Origin: Lotus japonicus
Lineage: Eukaryota > Streptophyta > Magnoliopsida > Fabales > Fabaceae
Assembly (NCBI RefSeq): GCF_012489685.1
Contig: NC_080043.1
Span: forward strand, 84,832,292-84,896,291
DNA: 64,000 nucleotides
Direction: 5' to 3'
The notes below the pieces were generated by a model. That model was given only the letters and a program-made list of their open reading frames with translations, did not search any database and was not told the origin of the DNA. The position numbers and the translations under genes were made by a program. Positions within the stretch are counted from its first letter, which is position 1; the number at the start of each line of letters is the position of its first letter. This document shows positions 22,499 through 34,813 of the stretch, piece by piece.

Positions 22499-23471
22499 TG
22501 TTGTTCCTGTGTTTGTGATGTGTGAATTGGCTGCATTTTGTCTCAACACATTATTGTGTGACCAGATGATGCAACATGTGGTCTCTGCTAGATTGTGCAA
22601 TCAAACGCTGAAGGTTCTGTGTTACGTTTGATTGTTGTTTGTGCGTTCAAGAAGACTTAAGTGAAGCTGTGCGTTTTGTTAAAGCTTAAGGATTCAGTTA
22701 TGATCGCGTGTGCTAACCTTGAGGTTGTTACAAGTTGTTAGCGTATGAACCAAGTTTGAAATAAGAGATATGTTATGTTTTTTTAATTGGTTCAGATTTG
22801 ATTCTGGAAAGATATGATTCCCTGAAGATTCGTTTTCCAGAAGATGTGTTATGGACTCAAGACATCAAGCCCATCCAAGACCCAAGTCTCTACGCTGGAT
22901 GTCTATTTATTCAAGTTTTGTAACCCTAGCTGCGCAAGGATTTTGAGCGTGTTGTTTTCATCCCTAGGGTTTATTGTGTGAGTCCTTCTTGTGAGTTTTG
23001 TACCAACTTAGTGCTTTCGTGTTCATCAAAGTACTGAGTTAATTTGTTTAGTTGAGTTGTAATCTCATCAACCTTGTTTATTGATAAACAAGTCTTGATC
23101 GCTGTGGCAGTGGTCATTAGGGGTTAGAGAAAGTTTTCTCATAGCTTTGAGGAGAAGGGCTAAGCTAGATTCACTTGTGTAATAGTGCTAGACATAAAAG
23201 AGGCTCTATACTAAGGGGGAGTACTTAGGTATAGGAGGGACTTTCATGAGACCTGAGAGCTATTTTTTGATAGTGAATTGACTCCTGGATTGGTATCCTC
23301 CAGACATAGGTGATGTTCACCGAACTGGGTTAACAATCCCTTGTGTTCTTTTATTTATGTTTATGTTTAGTTGTTAACGAAAAACATTTAACTCTGATTG
23401 TTGTGTATTGTTGTCGTACACGTTGGTGCAACATCGTGTACAACATCTGTCCCAGGTGAATACGAATTTCA
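22499..23471 (+). repeat. 5' LTR of copia element 2
   Basis: A 973-bp LTR that pairs with 29223-30194. ATTGGTATCC follows directly, a remnant of the methionine-tRNA primer site of which only the first bases match. Confidence 0.92.
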
Positions 23472-23474
23472 ATT

Positions 23475-26400
23475 GGTATCCGCAATTCCAAGCTCAACCA
23501 AATGCCAAGAAGAAGTATACTTCAGTTAAGAGCAAGTGGAAGCCAAGAGTTGATGCTAAAGCACTCATTGCATACACATCTCTTCGTGCATCATCAAGGG
23601 AAGATTGGTACTTTGATAGTGGGTGTTCCAAGCATATGACATGTGTGAAAAGCTATCTTGAAGACATGGAACCACACTCTAAAAGCTTTGTCACTTTTGG
23701 AGATGGAGCAAAATGGAGAATCAAAGGGGTTGGTAAGCTTGCTGATTCAGGATCTCCAAAACTTGAAAAGGTGTTATTAGTGGAAGGATTGACTGCTAAC
23801 CTTAATTAGTATTAGTCAACTGTGTGATTAAGGTCCGAAAGTGGTATTCTGTGACTCAGAGTGTGTGGTCAAAAATAAAAACTGGGATGTGGTTATGAGA
23901 GGAGAAAGATCAAAGGACAATTGCTATATGTGGACAGATCAGAAAAAATCTCTAGTGTCAAGATGTCTTGTAACTAAAGAAGATGAAGTTAAATTGTGAC
24001 ATAAAAAACTAGGTCATCTGAATCTGAAAAGTATGAAGAAGATAATTACTGAAGATGCAATTAGAGGGATGCCCAAACTCAAGATTCAGGAAGGAAAAGT
24101 TTGTGGAGAATGCCAAATTGGAAAACAAGTTCGCATATCGCACCATCCGATTCAACATCTGACAACTTCCAAAGCTCTTGACCTACTTCATATGGACCTG
24201 ATGGGATCTATGCAGGTTGAAAGTTTAGGAGGAAAGAAGTATGTTTTTGTTTGCGTTGATGACTTTTCAAGGTTCACATGGGTTAACTTCATTAGAGAAA
24301 AATCTGAAACTTTTGAAGTGTTCAAAGATCTCTGTCTTCGTGTTCAAAGAGAAAAAGGAAATGACATCATAAAAATCAGAAGTGATCATGGTAAAGAATT
24401 TGAAAATGGACAATTCCTTGAATTTTGTGCTGCAGAAGGAATCAAACATGAATTCTCTGCTCCTATTACTCCACAGCAAAATGGGGTGGTTGAAAGGAAG
24501 AACAGAACCTTACGGGAATCAGCCAGAGTCATGTTACATGCCAAAAGTCTACCATATCATTTTTGGGGTGAGGCTATGAGCACTTCTTGCTACATTCACA
24601 ATCGTGTCACCATTTGCAATGGAAGCACTTTTACTCTTTATGAGTTATGGAAAGGTAAGAAACCCACTGTAAAATATTTTCATGTATTTGGCAGTAAGTG
24701 CTATATATTGGCAGATCGTGAATATAGAAGAAAGATGGACCGTAAGAGTGAAGAAGGGATCTTCTTGGGTTACTCATTGAACAACAGAGCTTACAGAGTC
24801 TTCAACAATCGTACAAAGATCATGATGGAATCTGCAAATGTAATTGTTGATGACACTCCTATCAAGAGAGAGGAAATTGAAGATGACACAGTAGACACTC
24901 CAAGTACCACTGCAGATGTCACTCCAGATGTGCCGGACATTGTATCGCCCAAGGAATCAGTTAACAACACTGAAGAACCTGCTACTATTTCAAAAGGGCC
25001 TTCTACCAGAATTCAAAAGATACACCCAATTGAAAATGTTATAGGAAGACTTGATGAAGGTGTAGTAACCAGATCAAGGGAACTCATTTCTGATTCTTGT
25101 TTCATTTCCAAACTAGAACCAAAGAATGTAAAAGAAGCTCTCACGGATGAATTCTGGATTCAATCTATGCAAGAAGAACTGGGGCAATTCAGAAGGAATG
25201 AAGTGTAGGAGCTTGTCTCTAGACCTGAAAATGTGAATGTAGTAGGAACCAAATGGATCTTCAGAAATAAGTCTGATGAAAGTGGCACAGTAACTAGAAA
25301 TAAATCAAGACTGGTAGCTCAAGGTTACTCTCAAATTGAAGGTATTGATTTTGATGAAACCTTCGCTCCTGTTGCGCGTTTAGAATCCATCAGGTTATTA
25401 CTTGGAGTAGCATGCTTGTTGAAATTCAGACTATTCCAGATGGATGTGAAAAGTGCCTTTTTTAAATGGATACTTAAATGAGGAAGTCTATGTAGAACAA
25501 CCCAAAGGCTTTATGGATCCTAGCTATCCTGATCATGTCTACAGCCTCAAGAAGGCTCTCTATGGGTTGAAACAAGCTCCAAGAGCTTGGTATGAAAGAT
25601 TGACTGAGTTCCTGATCAACAATGGTTATCACAAAGGAGGAATTGACAATACTCTCTTTGTGAAGAAGAATGGAAATGATCTAATGGTGGCTCAAATTTA
25701 TGTAGATGACATAGTTTTTGGTGGAATGTCGAACCAGATGGTGGATCAATTTGTTGAACAGATGAAGTCTGAGTTTGAAATGAGTCTTGTTGGAGAACTG
25801 ACCTACTTTCTTGGTTTGCAAGTTAAACAGATGGAAAATACTCTATTCATATCCCAAAGCAAGTATGCAAAGAGTATTGTCAAGAAATTTGGTCTTGAAA
25901 AGGCTGGACACAAGAGAACACCTGCTGCTACTCTCATCAAGCTCACTAAAGATGAGAAAGGAATTAGTGTAGATCAATGTCTCTATAGAAGCATGATTGG
26001 AAGTCTTTTGTATCTAACTGCAAGCATGCCTGATATCACATTTGCTGTTGGAGTATGTGCTAGGTATCAATCAGAACCTAAGACAAGTCACTTGATTCAA
26101 GTGAAAAGAATCATCAAGTACATCAATGGAACTAGTGACTATGGTATTCTATACTCTCATCACACTGACTCTATGCTAGTTGGTTATTGTGATGCTGATT
26201 GGGCTGGAAGTGCTGATGATAGAAAAAGTACTTCAGGAGGATGCTTCTTTCTTGGAAACAATCTTATATCCTGGTTTAGTAAGAAGCAAAATTGCATATC
26301 TCTCTCCACTGCTGAGGCAGAATATATAGAAGCTGGAAGTAGTTGTACTCAGCTAATTTGGATGAAGCAAATGCTCAAGGAGTACAATATCGAACAAGAT

Positions 26401-26649
26401 GTCATGACATTGTTCTGTGACAATATGAGTGCTATCAATACTTCAAAAAATCATATACAGCACAACAGAACTAAACACATAGATATTCGTCATCACTTCA
26501 TCAGAGAATTAGTTGAAGATCAAATTGTGAAGTTATAACATATATCTACAGAGAAGCAGTTGGCAGATATTTTCACAAAAGCTCTTGATGCAATTCAGTT
26601 TGAGAAATTAAGAGGGTTACTTGGAATCTGTCTATTTGAGGAAGCATAG
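23475..26649 (+). pseudogene. copia 2 gag tail and pol, broken
   Basis: The reading frame starts almost at the LTR with the last 50 or so codons of gag, so the rest of gag and much of the primer region are deleted. Protease shows WYFDSGCSKHMT. Integrase has H...H...C..C and the D, D, E residues (LLHMDL, RSDHGKEF, VVERKN). RT shows QMDVKSAF and YVDD near 25702. RNase H shows GYCDADWAGS and ends with the ADIFTKAL signature. Breaks are stops at 23807-23809, 23997-23999, 25206-25208 and 26536-26538, a frameshift between 23809 and 24033, and one extra T in a T-run near 25460. Large blocks (24033-25208 and 25453-26538) stay open. Confidence 0.92.
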
Positions 26650-26875
26650 CAATTAAAGGGATATTTGTGTGCCAACGGCTATCTAGTCATTATTGAGGCA
26701 CGCGCAATCAAGGAAAATAACTTCCTTCTCCCACCTTTTCCCTATAAATACGCTATTGTTTCTTAGTGGAGTATCAACTGCTATAATTCTCTTAACTGTT
26801 TTTGATTTTCTCAGAAACCTCTGTTTTCTTGCTCAAGTTCTTGCAAATTTCAAGTTCTCTCAACAGTTTTTTAAG

Positions 26876-28857
26876 ATGATCACACCAGAGACCAATGCTC
26901 ATGGCGTGAAGGTAATGGGGTTGAAATCTGAGAAACCCAAATCCCCTAGGGTCACGCAATCTTGCAAAACCTCTGTTTCTGTCAAGAACCGCGGTGATGG
27001 TGCATCATCGCAACATGCAAATCTTGCAACCGGAAGCAAGAAGAAGAAGAAGCGCACCAAAATCACCTATTCCAAGAGAAAGAAGACTCCTGTTGTTGAA
27101 GAATCTTTCCCCAATGTTGCTGTGACTCCTGAAGCAGAAGAGAATCCCACAACCCTAATCAATGAGGAAGTATTCGTGGCTAGCATCATCGCTGAGGTAC
27201 TTGAAACCCCTATCAAATTCACTCAACATGCAGATGGGGAACCTCATGTCGCGTCACCAGAAACTGCTATTCCTGATCCTCAATCCACGAATGCTGAGGA
27301 ACATGTAAGTGGTTCTCAACCTGAGGAAGTTCCTCTTCCTGTTGATGAAACGCATATCAGTTCTGTGAAGGAACCCACTGTGGTTCCAGAGTCTCCTCAA
27401 AGGGAAACTCCTGTGGGTTCGTCAGAAAGAATGGCTGACCCTATGGTCACTCCTCCTGTTGCTGAAGAGGCAGTGATTGTGGAAGAAGTGCATGAAGAAA
27501 CTGAATCAGATGAATTACTTGCAAATGTTGTGGGTTCATATGTTACCAAGAAGCTGGAAAGGAAGAAGACTCAACAGGTAGCAAGAAAATATATCACGTG
27601 ATCTTCTGCCTCTCACAAGAAAGCTGTTTCTGGTTCTGGTAAGAAGCAGAAAAAGAAGACTGTCATTGTTATTGATGACTCCCCTGTGAAGAAGAGTGTA
27701 AAGAGGAAGTTGTCTGCTGATGTAGATGCTGAAGAGTCTGATGTGGAACCAAATGTTCCTGACATTGTTCCATCTGCAAAGAAAAGAAGAGCTGGAAAAA
27801 GAATTCCAAAGAATGTACCTGCTGCTCCTATGGATAATGTCACCTTTCACTTTGAAGAACGTGTTGGTAAGTGGAAGTATGTTTACAAGCGTAGGATTGC
27901 TCAGGAAAGGGAGTTGGCTGCTGAGGTTCTTGCTTGCCAAGATGTGATGGAGTTACTTGAAGAAGTTGGGTTGATGAAGACAATGGTTGGTTTAGGAAGA
28001 TGTTTTGACAAACTGGTGAAGGAATTCATTGTCAACATCTCTGTGGAATGCAATATCTCTGGAAGTCCAGAGTTTCACAAAGTCTTTGTCAGAGGTAAAT
28101 GCATTCATTTTTCTCCTTTGGTTGTCAATAGTTACTTGGTCAGAAGCTCTACTGATGTTGTTGGTGAGGAGATCTCATTGGATAAGATTGCTGCTGAAAT
28201 CACTGCTGGTCAAGTCACGCACTGACCCTCTAAAGGTTTGTTATCATCTGCTTATATAAGTGTGAAGTATGCATTTTGAATCGCATTGGGGCTGCAAATT
28301 GGGCACCCACCAAGCATGCTTCTAATGCATCCTCTGTGCTTGCAAAGCTGATATATCGGATTGGCACTCATGCCCATATTGATTTTGGAACTTTTGTTTT
28401 TGATCAAACAATGAGGCATGTTGATTCCTATGCCTTGAAGCTTCCTATTGGTTTTCCTTGTATGATCTCTAAGATTATTTTGAGTCAACATCCTGATATC
28501 CTCTCTGCTGATGAGTCACCTAGTGTGAAGGCTAGTCCTTTGACTATTGACAACAGGTTGCTGATTGGGACTCATGTTCCTGATGTTGCTGGCATGACTG
28601 CAAAGTCTCATAATGCTGGTGCAAGTTCTTCCAAGCCAACTGAGACAGTTCTTGCTGAGTTAATGGAGGTCTCCAACACTCTTCAAGAGACTATCACAAG
28701 CTGCACTATAAGGAAGAGGAATGTTGATCGCTTCATCAAGCAATTGACTATGGGAAAAGGCAAAGTTGATGACAACACTGATGCTGCTGATGAACAAGAA
28801 GGAGATGTTTATGATACAGGTGATGAACCAGATGTCTCAACATCCAGTGATTTTTAG
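26876..28857 (+). pseudogene. copia 2 envelope-position ORF, broken
   Basis: An extra ORF of about 660 codons in the 3' part of a Sirevirus-like element. The N-terminal half is Lys- and Glu/Pro-rich with basic runs (KKKKKRTK) that resemble nuclear localisation signals. The second half contains a conserved globular stretch (KEFIVNISVECN to FSPLVVNSYLV) like the 'putative plant transposon protein' domain. No transmembrane segment is obvious, so the 'env' label refers to position only. Breaks are a TGA at 27599-27601, a TGA at 28223-28225, and a frameshift before 28276. Confidence 0.75.
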
Positions 28858-29222
28858 AATTTTCTGTCTTCTGTTCAATTCAATATGGTTGTCCCCTTAT
28901 CAAGACTTTGCTTTATGATCTCACTTGCACTCTTTGTCAAATTGTGCTAATAAGGGGGAGAATTAGTTATTTGTGTTTTGTGAAGACCTTAAAGAAGATT
29001 CTGTATGAAGATCTACAATGTTGATTGTTTAAATTAGCTAATTTCCTGGTAGCCCCATGTAGAAGCTTGTGCTGCAAAGTGATAATCTCTTTTCCGCTGT
29101 GCTATGTTGTAAATGTGTATGTGCATTGAAGCCTCTTATGGTGAAGAACTCCGTTTCTGAAAAGCTAATTTATTGAAGACCCCTTGAATGTGTTTTAGCC
29201 AAAATTTGCCAAAGGGGGAGAT

Positions 29223-30194
29223 TGTTGTTCCTGTGTTTGTGATGTGTGAATTGGCTGCATTTTGTCTCAACACATTATTGTGCGACCAGATGATGCAACA
29301 TGTGGTCTCTGCTAGATTGTGCAATCAAACGCTGAAGGTTCTGTGTTACGTTTGATTGTTGTTTGGCGTTCAAGAAGACTTAAGTGAAGCTGTGCGTTTT
29401 GTTGAAGCTTAAGGATTCAGTTATGATCGCGTGTGCTAACCTTGAGGTTGTTACAAGTTGTTAGCGTATGAACCAAGTTTGAAATAAAAGATATGTTATG
29501 TTTTTTTAATTGGTTCAGATTTGATTCTGGAAAGATATGATTCCCTGAAGATTCGTTTTCCAGAAGATGTGTTATGGACTCAAGACATCAAGCCCATCCA
29601 AGACCCAAGTCTCTACGCTGGATGTCTATTTATTCAAGTTTTGTAACCCTAGCTGCGCAAGGATTTTGAGCGTGTTGTTTTCATCCCTAGGGTTTATTGT
29701 GTGAGTCCTTCTTGTGAGTTTTGTACCAACTTAGTGCTTTCGTGTTCATCAAAGTACTGAGTTGATTTGTTTAGTTGAGTTGTAATCTCATCAACCTTGT
29801 TTATTGATAAACAAGTCTTGATCGCTGTGGCAGTGGTCATTAGGGGTTAGAGAAAGTTTTCTCATAGCTTAGAGAAGAAAGGCTAAGCTAGATTCACTTG
29901 TGTAATAGTGGTAGACATAAAAGAGGCTCTATACTAAGGGGGAGTACTTAGGTATAGGAGGGACTTTCATGAGACCTGAGAGATATTATTTGATAGTGAA
30001 TTGACTCCTGGATTGGTATCCTCCAGACGTAGGTGATGTTCACCGAACTGGGTTAACAATCCCTTGTGTTCTTTTATTTATGTTTCTGTTTAGTTGTTAA
30101 CGAAAAACATTTAACTCTGATTGTTGTGTATTGTTGTCGTACACGTTGGTGCAACATCGTGTACAACATCTGTCCCAGGTGAATACGAATTTCA
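29223..30194 (+). repeat. 3' LTR of copia element 2
   Basis: A 972-bp LTR preceded by the purine tract AAAGGGGGAGAT and followed by the duplication AGCGG. Confidence 0.92.
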
Positions 30195-30250
30195 AGCGGG
30201 ACAAGAATTATTGTCGAACCAGACAACACCGGAAACCCGTCCTCGTCGAC

Positions 30251-31165
30251 TAGGGCTGAGCAACAGGCCAAATTCGACCCGGCCTGAAAAAAACCGAGTC
30301 AAAAAAACAGAATACGGGCGGACCGGGTCGGGTGACAAGACCCGCGGGTGGGAGAAGATGAGTCCACGCGGGTTTACCCGGTCGGGTCCGGGTGGGAAAA
30401 TAAAATCCCTCGGAACCCGGCCCAACCCGAAGTGTTGTTTTGTTTTTTTTTTATTTGATCAGAACTTTACTATGTGTTCATTTTTTGTTTGATTGAGGCC
30501 CAACAATCATGACCCAGACATAAATCACCCCAGCCCAATAAAGAATAAATACCTGATCTCAGCTAAAATGCAAAAAAAAAAGCTATAAAGAATTATTATT
30601 ATTTATTAACCCTAATTCTGAAAACCCTAGATTCATCTTTAACCTTCTTCCTCAGCATGTGTTGCGGCCGCCACCTACTCTCAAGTTTCATCCACCATTT
30701 TCCTCAACCCCCAACAAATCGAAGCTCCATTTCCCTTTCTCTCCTCACAATCTTCCATCACCGTTCCAGATTAACATTTAACAGGCCACCTCCGCCCCAA
30801 TCCCCACCATGCCACCGCGCCATGCTTTCTTGGCTGTTCATCTCCATCATCATTCAATCGTCCATCGCCGTTCCAATTTGCTTCAATTTCAGATTCAAGA
30901 GGCCAGCTTCTTTGAGCTGCTGCCGCTCCTCTCCATCTGTCGCGTTACGCCCTTACCAGCAAATCTCCATCGCCGACTCCTTTGCATTTTTTTTTCTGGT
31001 TAACCACCCGCCCCAACCCACCCGAACCGCCCGATAACCCTTGCCACCCGAACCCGACGAAACCGATGATGACAACGGTCGAAATCGGTTCAAAAAAATG
31101 GAGATTTTCACCCGTTTAAACCCGACACTGTTCACCCGAACCGACCCACCCGATGCTCACCCCTA
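30251..31165. mobile_element. Non-autonomous hAT-like element
   Basis: The ends read TAGGGCTGAGCAAC and, reverse complemented, TAGGGGTGAGCATC. The 8-bp flanks TCGTCGAC (30243-30250) and TCGTCGAG (31166-31173) match at seven positions. The 915-bp interior has repeated CCCG/CGGG-rich motifs near both ends, typical of one group of plant hAT-like repeats. The ORFs inside have no recognised domain. Confidence 0.75.
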
Positions 31166-31335
31166 TCGTCGAGTTGGTGCCTCCTTGGACGAGTTGGTGC
31201 TTTAGACGAGTGAGTTCGTGCCTTTTTGGACGAGTTGGCGCTTTAGCCGAGCGAGTTCGTGCCTCCTTGGACGAGTTGGCACTTTAGCCGAGCGAGCTTG
31301 TGCCTCCTTGGACGAGTTGGCGCGTTAGCCAAGCC
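31166..31335 (+). repeat. GAGTTGG minisatellite in the gypsy interior
   Basis: About four imperfect units of 41 bp, each with CGAGTTGG, a CTTTAG block and a GTGCCTCCTTGGA block. It belongs to the gypsy sequence upstream of the antisense gene. Confidence 0.75.
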
Positions 31336-31617
31336 TGCGAACGATGTGGTGCGAGTTGAGTAGTGGCCGGTTAGGACCTGGAGTGCCGGGGGTGGCATGG
31401 AGGAGTCGAGTTCCAATCGGCGGGAAGTAGTGAAAGAAATGTGAAAAGACGTGGCGCAGGCGTAATTAATGCGACTGAAAATGTAGGGCACACGTCGTGC
31501 CGCTTAGCTTTCCTTCTTCCCCACGCGCTTTCGCAGTTTTCCTTTTTGACGTGGTGTGAGCAGATTGGAGGGGTCTTTCCCGCTCCCCCAAGCGTCATCA
31601 TGAGGGTCGCTAGGGTT
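31336..31617. other. Gypsy interior, non-coding
   Basis: Part of the Tat element between the minisatellite and the second Sirevirus. It reads continuously into 43817 when that insertion is removed. No coding frame was recognised. Confidence 0.55.
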
Positions 31618-31622
31618 GGTGA

Positions 31623-32830
31623 TGTAAGATCAAGTTTTGATCTAGTAGTACAACTCTATGTTTTGATGATTACAAGTTAACCTTTTGATATGAACAATTA
31701 TGGTACTCTAACGTGTTTTTCTGAGTGTGCTATTTACAGGCTCTGACCTCTACTCAATCTCACACAAATCAGAAGCACTGTGTATAAAGAGTGACCCAAG
31801 CAACACTTTTGCATTGACCATGTTCAATATGAACAGTGGAAATGCTTCAGAAGTTCTGAAGCTACACAAACTCTGATGTGGACTCAGTCACTAGAAGCTC
31901 TGAAGATCCAGAAGTTCTGATAACCAAGAAACACTGAAGGTTCAGATGTTCTGATGGTGTAGAAGACTCTGAAGATACAGAAGCTGAATAGTGGAATCTC
32001 TGATGTCCAGAAGCAAGAAACTCTGAAGACCTTGTACTTCCCTCTGAGTTCAGAATCAGAAGATACAACGGTCAGAGGATCTGTGCTTTCCCTCTGACTC
32101 TGATCAACCGGCTTCACAAGTTCCAACATGAAGCATTCCCCTGATCAGAAGTCTCCTAGGTTTAAAGGTCAAGTCACTATCCAAGTACAAAAGCAACTGT
32201 ACCATCCTGACGACCTACCTAACGCTCTCAGCCACAGCAGAAGCTGGAATTTCCAGAACTGCCCTCCAACGGTAGCATTTCCATGCAGCGTTCAAACCCT
32301 AATCCTTGGAGTATAAATAGTGGCTGAAGTCTGAAAGATGCGGTTGGAAGAATTTATATAAGCACAAGCTACATTCAAAAACCTTCAAGCATTCTTTCAT
32401 CTGAAATTCATTGTGTTTACTATTAGCTTTTCAGAAGCAAATCTCTTGTAAACATTCCTTTGATAAACAGTTTGTTTAGTTCCTTTAGGAGATCAAGGTT
32501 GATCGGATCCTAGAGAAGACTAAGAGAGTGAATCTTAGTGTGAGCTAAGTCAGTGTAATTGTTAGTCACTTGTAGGTTTCAAGTGGAGTTGTAACTCTTA
32601 CCTGATTAGTGGATTGCCTTCATTCTAAGAAGGAAGAAATCACCTTAACGGGTGGACTGGATTAGCTTGAGTGATTTATCAAGTGAACCAGGATAAAATC
32701 CTTGTGTGCTTTTCTATCTCTTATCTTTAGCACTTAAGGTCTCGAAAGATTTGTCAAAATCTTTAAGGTGGAAGCTTTATTTTGAAAACGTTATTCAAAC
32801 CCCCCCTTTCTACCGTTTTTCATACCTTCA
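31623..32830 (+). repeat. 5' LTR of copia element 3
   Basis: A 1,208-bp LTR from TGTAAGATC to TACCTTCA. TATAAATAG at about 32312 is a likely TATA box. The small ORFs on both strands around 31860-32316 recur identically in the other LTR and are not genes. Confidence 0.95.
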
Positions 32831-32832
32831 AT

Positions 32833-32844
32833 TGGTATCAGAGC
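32833..32844 (+). other. Primer binding site of copia element 3
   Basis: TGGTATCAGAGC, two bases after the 5' LTR, complementary to the 3' end of initiator methionine tRNA. Confidence 0.9.
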
Positions 32845-32902
32845 GCAAGTTCTGATTACCACACCTAACAGTGTTCAGTGATCCGGGCCGGTGTGAAAAA
32901 CA

Positions 32903-34813
32903 ATGGCTGCCACCACCAGTGAAACTCAAAGAGATGGTTACAATGCAAAGCCTCCCATGTTCGACGGTCAAAGGTTCGAATATTGGAAAGATAGACTGGA
33001 AAGTTTCTTTCTGGGTTTCGATGCAGATCTCTGGGATATTATTGTGGATGGCTATGAGCGTCCAGTCGATGCAGATGGCAAGAAGATCCCAAGGTCAGAG
33101 ATGACTGCAGATCAAAAGAAGCTGTACTCACAACATCACAAAGCAAGAGCAATTCTTCTAAGTGCTATTTCCTATGAAGAGTACCAGAAGATTACAGATC
33201 GTGAGTTTGCAAAAGGCATTTTTGAATCTCTGAAGATGTCTCATGAAGGAAACAAGAAAGTCAAAGAATCAAAGGCACTGTCTTTGATCCAAAAATATGA
33301 ATCCTTCATCATGGAGCCAAATGAGTCCATTGAAGAAATGTTCTCCAGATTTCAGTTGCTTGTAGCTGGCATAAGACCTCTCAACAAGAGCTACACAACA
33401 AAAGATCATGTCATAAGGGTCATCAGGTGTCTTCCTGAAAGCTGGATGCCTTTAGTGACATCAATAGAGCTCACAAGAGATATTGAGAATATGAGTTTAG
33501 AGGAACTCATTAGTATTCTGAAGTGCCATGAGCTGAAGCGTTCCGAGATGCAAGATCTGAGGAAAAAGTCTATAGCCCTGAAATCCAAATCTGAAAAGGC
33601 TAAGGCTGAGAAGTCAAAGGCTCTCCAAGCTGAAGCAGAAGAATCTGAAGAAGCATCAGAAGATTTTGATGAAGATGAGCTGACTCTGATCTCCAAGAGA
33701 CTCAACCGCATCTGGAAGCACAGGCAGAGCAAGTACAAAGGCTCTGGAAAGGCAAAAGGAAAGTCTGAATCCTCAGGCCAGAAGAAGTCATCAATTAAGG
33801 AAGTCACATGCTTTGAGTGCAAAGAATCTGGGCACTACAAAAGTGACTGTCCAAAATTGAAGAAGGACAAGAAGCCAAAGAAGCACTTCAAGACGAAGAA
33901 GAGTCTGATGGTGACATTTGATGAATCAGAGTCAGAGGATGTTGACTCTGATGGTGAAGTCCAAGGACTCATGGCTATTGTCAAAGACAAAGGAGCAGAG
34001 TCAAAGGATGTTGTTGACTCTGACTCAGAATCAGAAGGAGATTCCAAATCAGACGATGAAAATGAGGTATTCGCTTCTTTCTCAACCTCTGAACTGAAAC
34101 ACGCTTTGTCAGATATCATGGATAAGTATAACTCTTTATTGTCTAAGAATAAGAAGCTGAAAAAGAACTTATCTGCTGTTTCTAAAACTCCTTCTGAACA
34201 TGAGAAAATTATTTCTGAGTTGAAAAATGATAATCATGCTTTGATCAATTCTAACTCTGTGCTTAAGAACCAGATTGCTAAGTTAGAAGAAATAGTTGCT
34301 TGTGTTGGCTCTGATTGTAGAAATGAATCTAAGTATGAAAAGTCTTTTCAAAGATTCCCGGCTAAAAGCATAGATAGAAGTTTAATGGCTTCAATGATCT
34401 ATGGCGTAAGCAGAAATGGAATGCATGGCATTGGCTATTCTAAACCAATTAGAAATGAGCCCTCTGTGTCTAAAGCTAAATCTTTGTATGAATGCTTTGA
34501 TCCCTCTGGTACCATATTGCCTGATCTTTTACCTGCTAAAGTTGCTAAAGCCCCTCTTAAAAATGGATCTTTCTCCATGTCTAAATATCATGCAAAAATT
34601 CCTTTACATTATCATGTTGAGACACCCAAGGTGATCAGAACCTCTGGGGTAACTAACAAGAAAGGACCCAGAAAGTTGGTACCTAAGGACAAGATTATCT
34701 ATGTTGCAGATATCCTTGATAGCTCCACTGAAACACCAATCATGGTATCTGGACAGTGGATGCTCGCGTCACATGACGGGAGAAAGGCGTATGTTCCAAG
34801 AGCTAAAACTTAA
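32903..34813 (+). CDS. Sirevirus Gag (copia 3)
   Basis: An open frame of 636 codons encoding the capsid/nucleocapsid protein that packages element RNA in virus-like particles. Residues 1-230 or so form the UBN2/DUF4219-type capsid region (FDGQRFEYWKDRLESFF, then the EMFSRFQLLV core). A CCHC knuckle, CFECKESGHYKSDC, lies near residue 305. An acidic, Ser-rich stretch and a coiled-coil-like Lys/Glu region follow. The start at 32903 lies 60 bp after the primer site and opens MAATTSETQRDGYNAKPP. The last 110 nt overlap the pol frame, which lies +1. Whether the overlap is programmed or a mutation cannot be told from sequence alone. Confidence 0.9.
   Translation: MAATTSETQRDGYNAKPPMFDGQRFEYWKDRLESFFLGFDADLWDIIVDGYERPVDADGKKIPRSEMTADQKKLYSQHHKARAILLSAISYEEYQKITDREFAKGIFESLKMSHEGNKKVKESKALSLIQKYESFIMEPNESIEEMFSRFQLLVAGIRPLNKSYTTKDHVIRVIRCLPESWMPLVTSIELTRDIENMSLEELISILKCHELKRSEMQDLRKKSIALKSKSEKAKAEKSKALQAEAEESEEASEDFDEDELTLISKRLNRIWKHRQSKYKGSGKAKGKSESSGQKKSSIKEVTCFECKESGHYKSDCPKLKKDKKPKKHFKTKKSLMVTFDESESEDVDSDGEVQGLMAIVKDKGAESKDVVDSDSESEGDSKSDDENEVFASFSTSELKHALSDIMDKYNSLLSKNKKLKKNLSAVSKTPSEHEKIISELKNDNHALINSNSVLKNQIAKLEEIVACVGSDCRNESKYEKSFQRFPAKSIDRSLMASMIYGVSRNGMHGIGYSKPIRNEPSVSKAKSLYECFDPSGTILPDLLPAKVAKAPLKNGSFSMSKYHAKIPLHYHVETPKVIRTSGVTNKKGPRKLVPKDKIIYVADILDSSTETPIMVSGQWMLASHDGRKAYVPRAKT

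Larger units (their letters stand above)
22499..30194 (+). mobile_element. Ty1-copia element 2, Sirevirus-like, internally deleted
   Basis: A 7.7-kb element flanked by AGCGG (22494-22498 and 30195-30199). LTRs of 973 and 972 bp begin TGTTGTTCC and end ATTTCA. Pol is followed by an extra ORF in the envelope position, and AGGGGGAG purine tracts occur twice before the 3' LTR (28951 and 29211). Both are Sirevirus traits. Most of gag is missing. LTR divergence by hand count is about 14 substitutions, so it looks older than element 3. Confidence 0.92.

Noticed and set aside
31860..32316. Small ORFs on both strands, repeated at 42841-43295
   Set aside because: They are inside the LTR pair of copia element 3 and recur only because the LTRs are duplicates.
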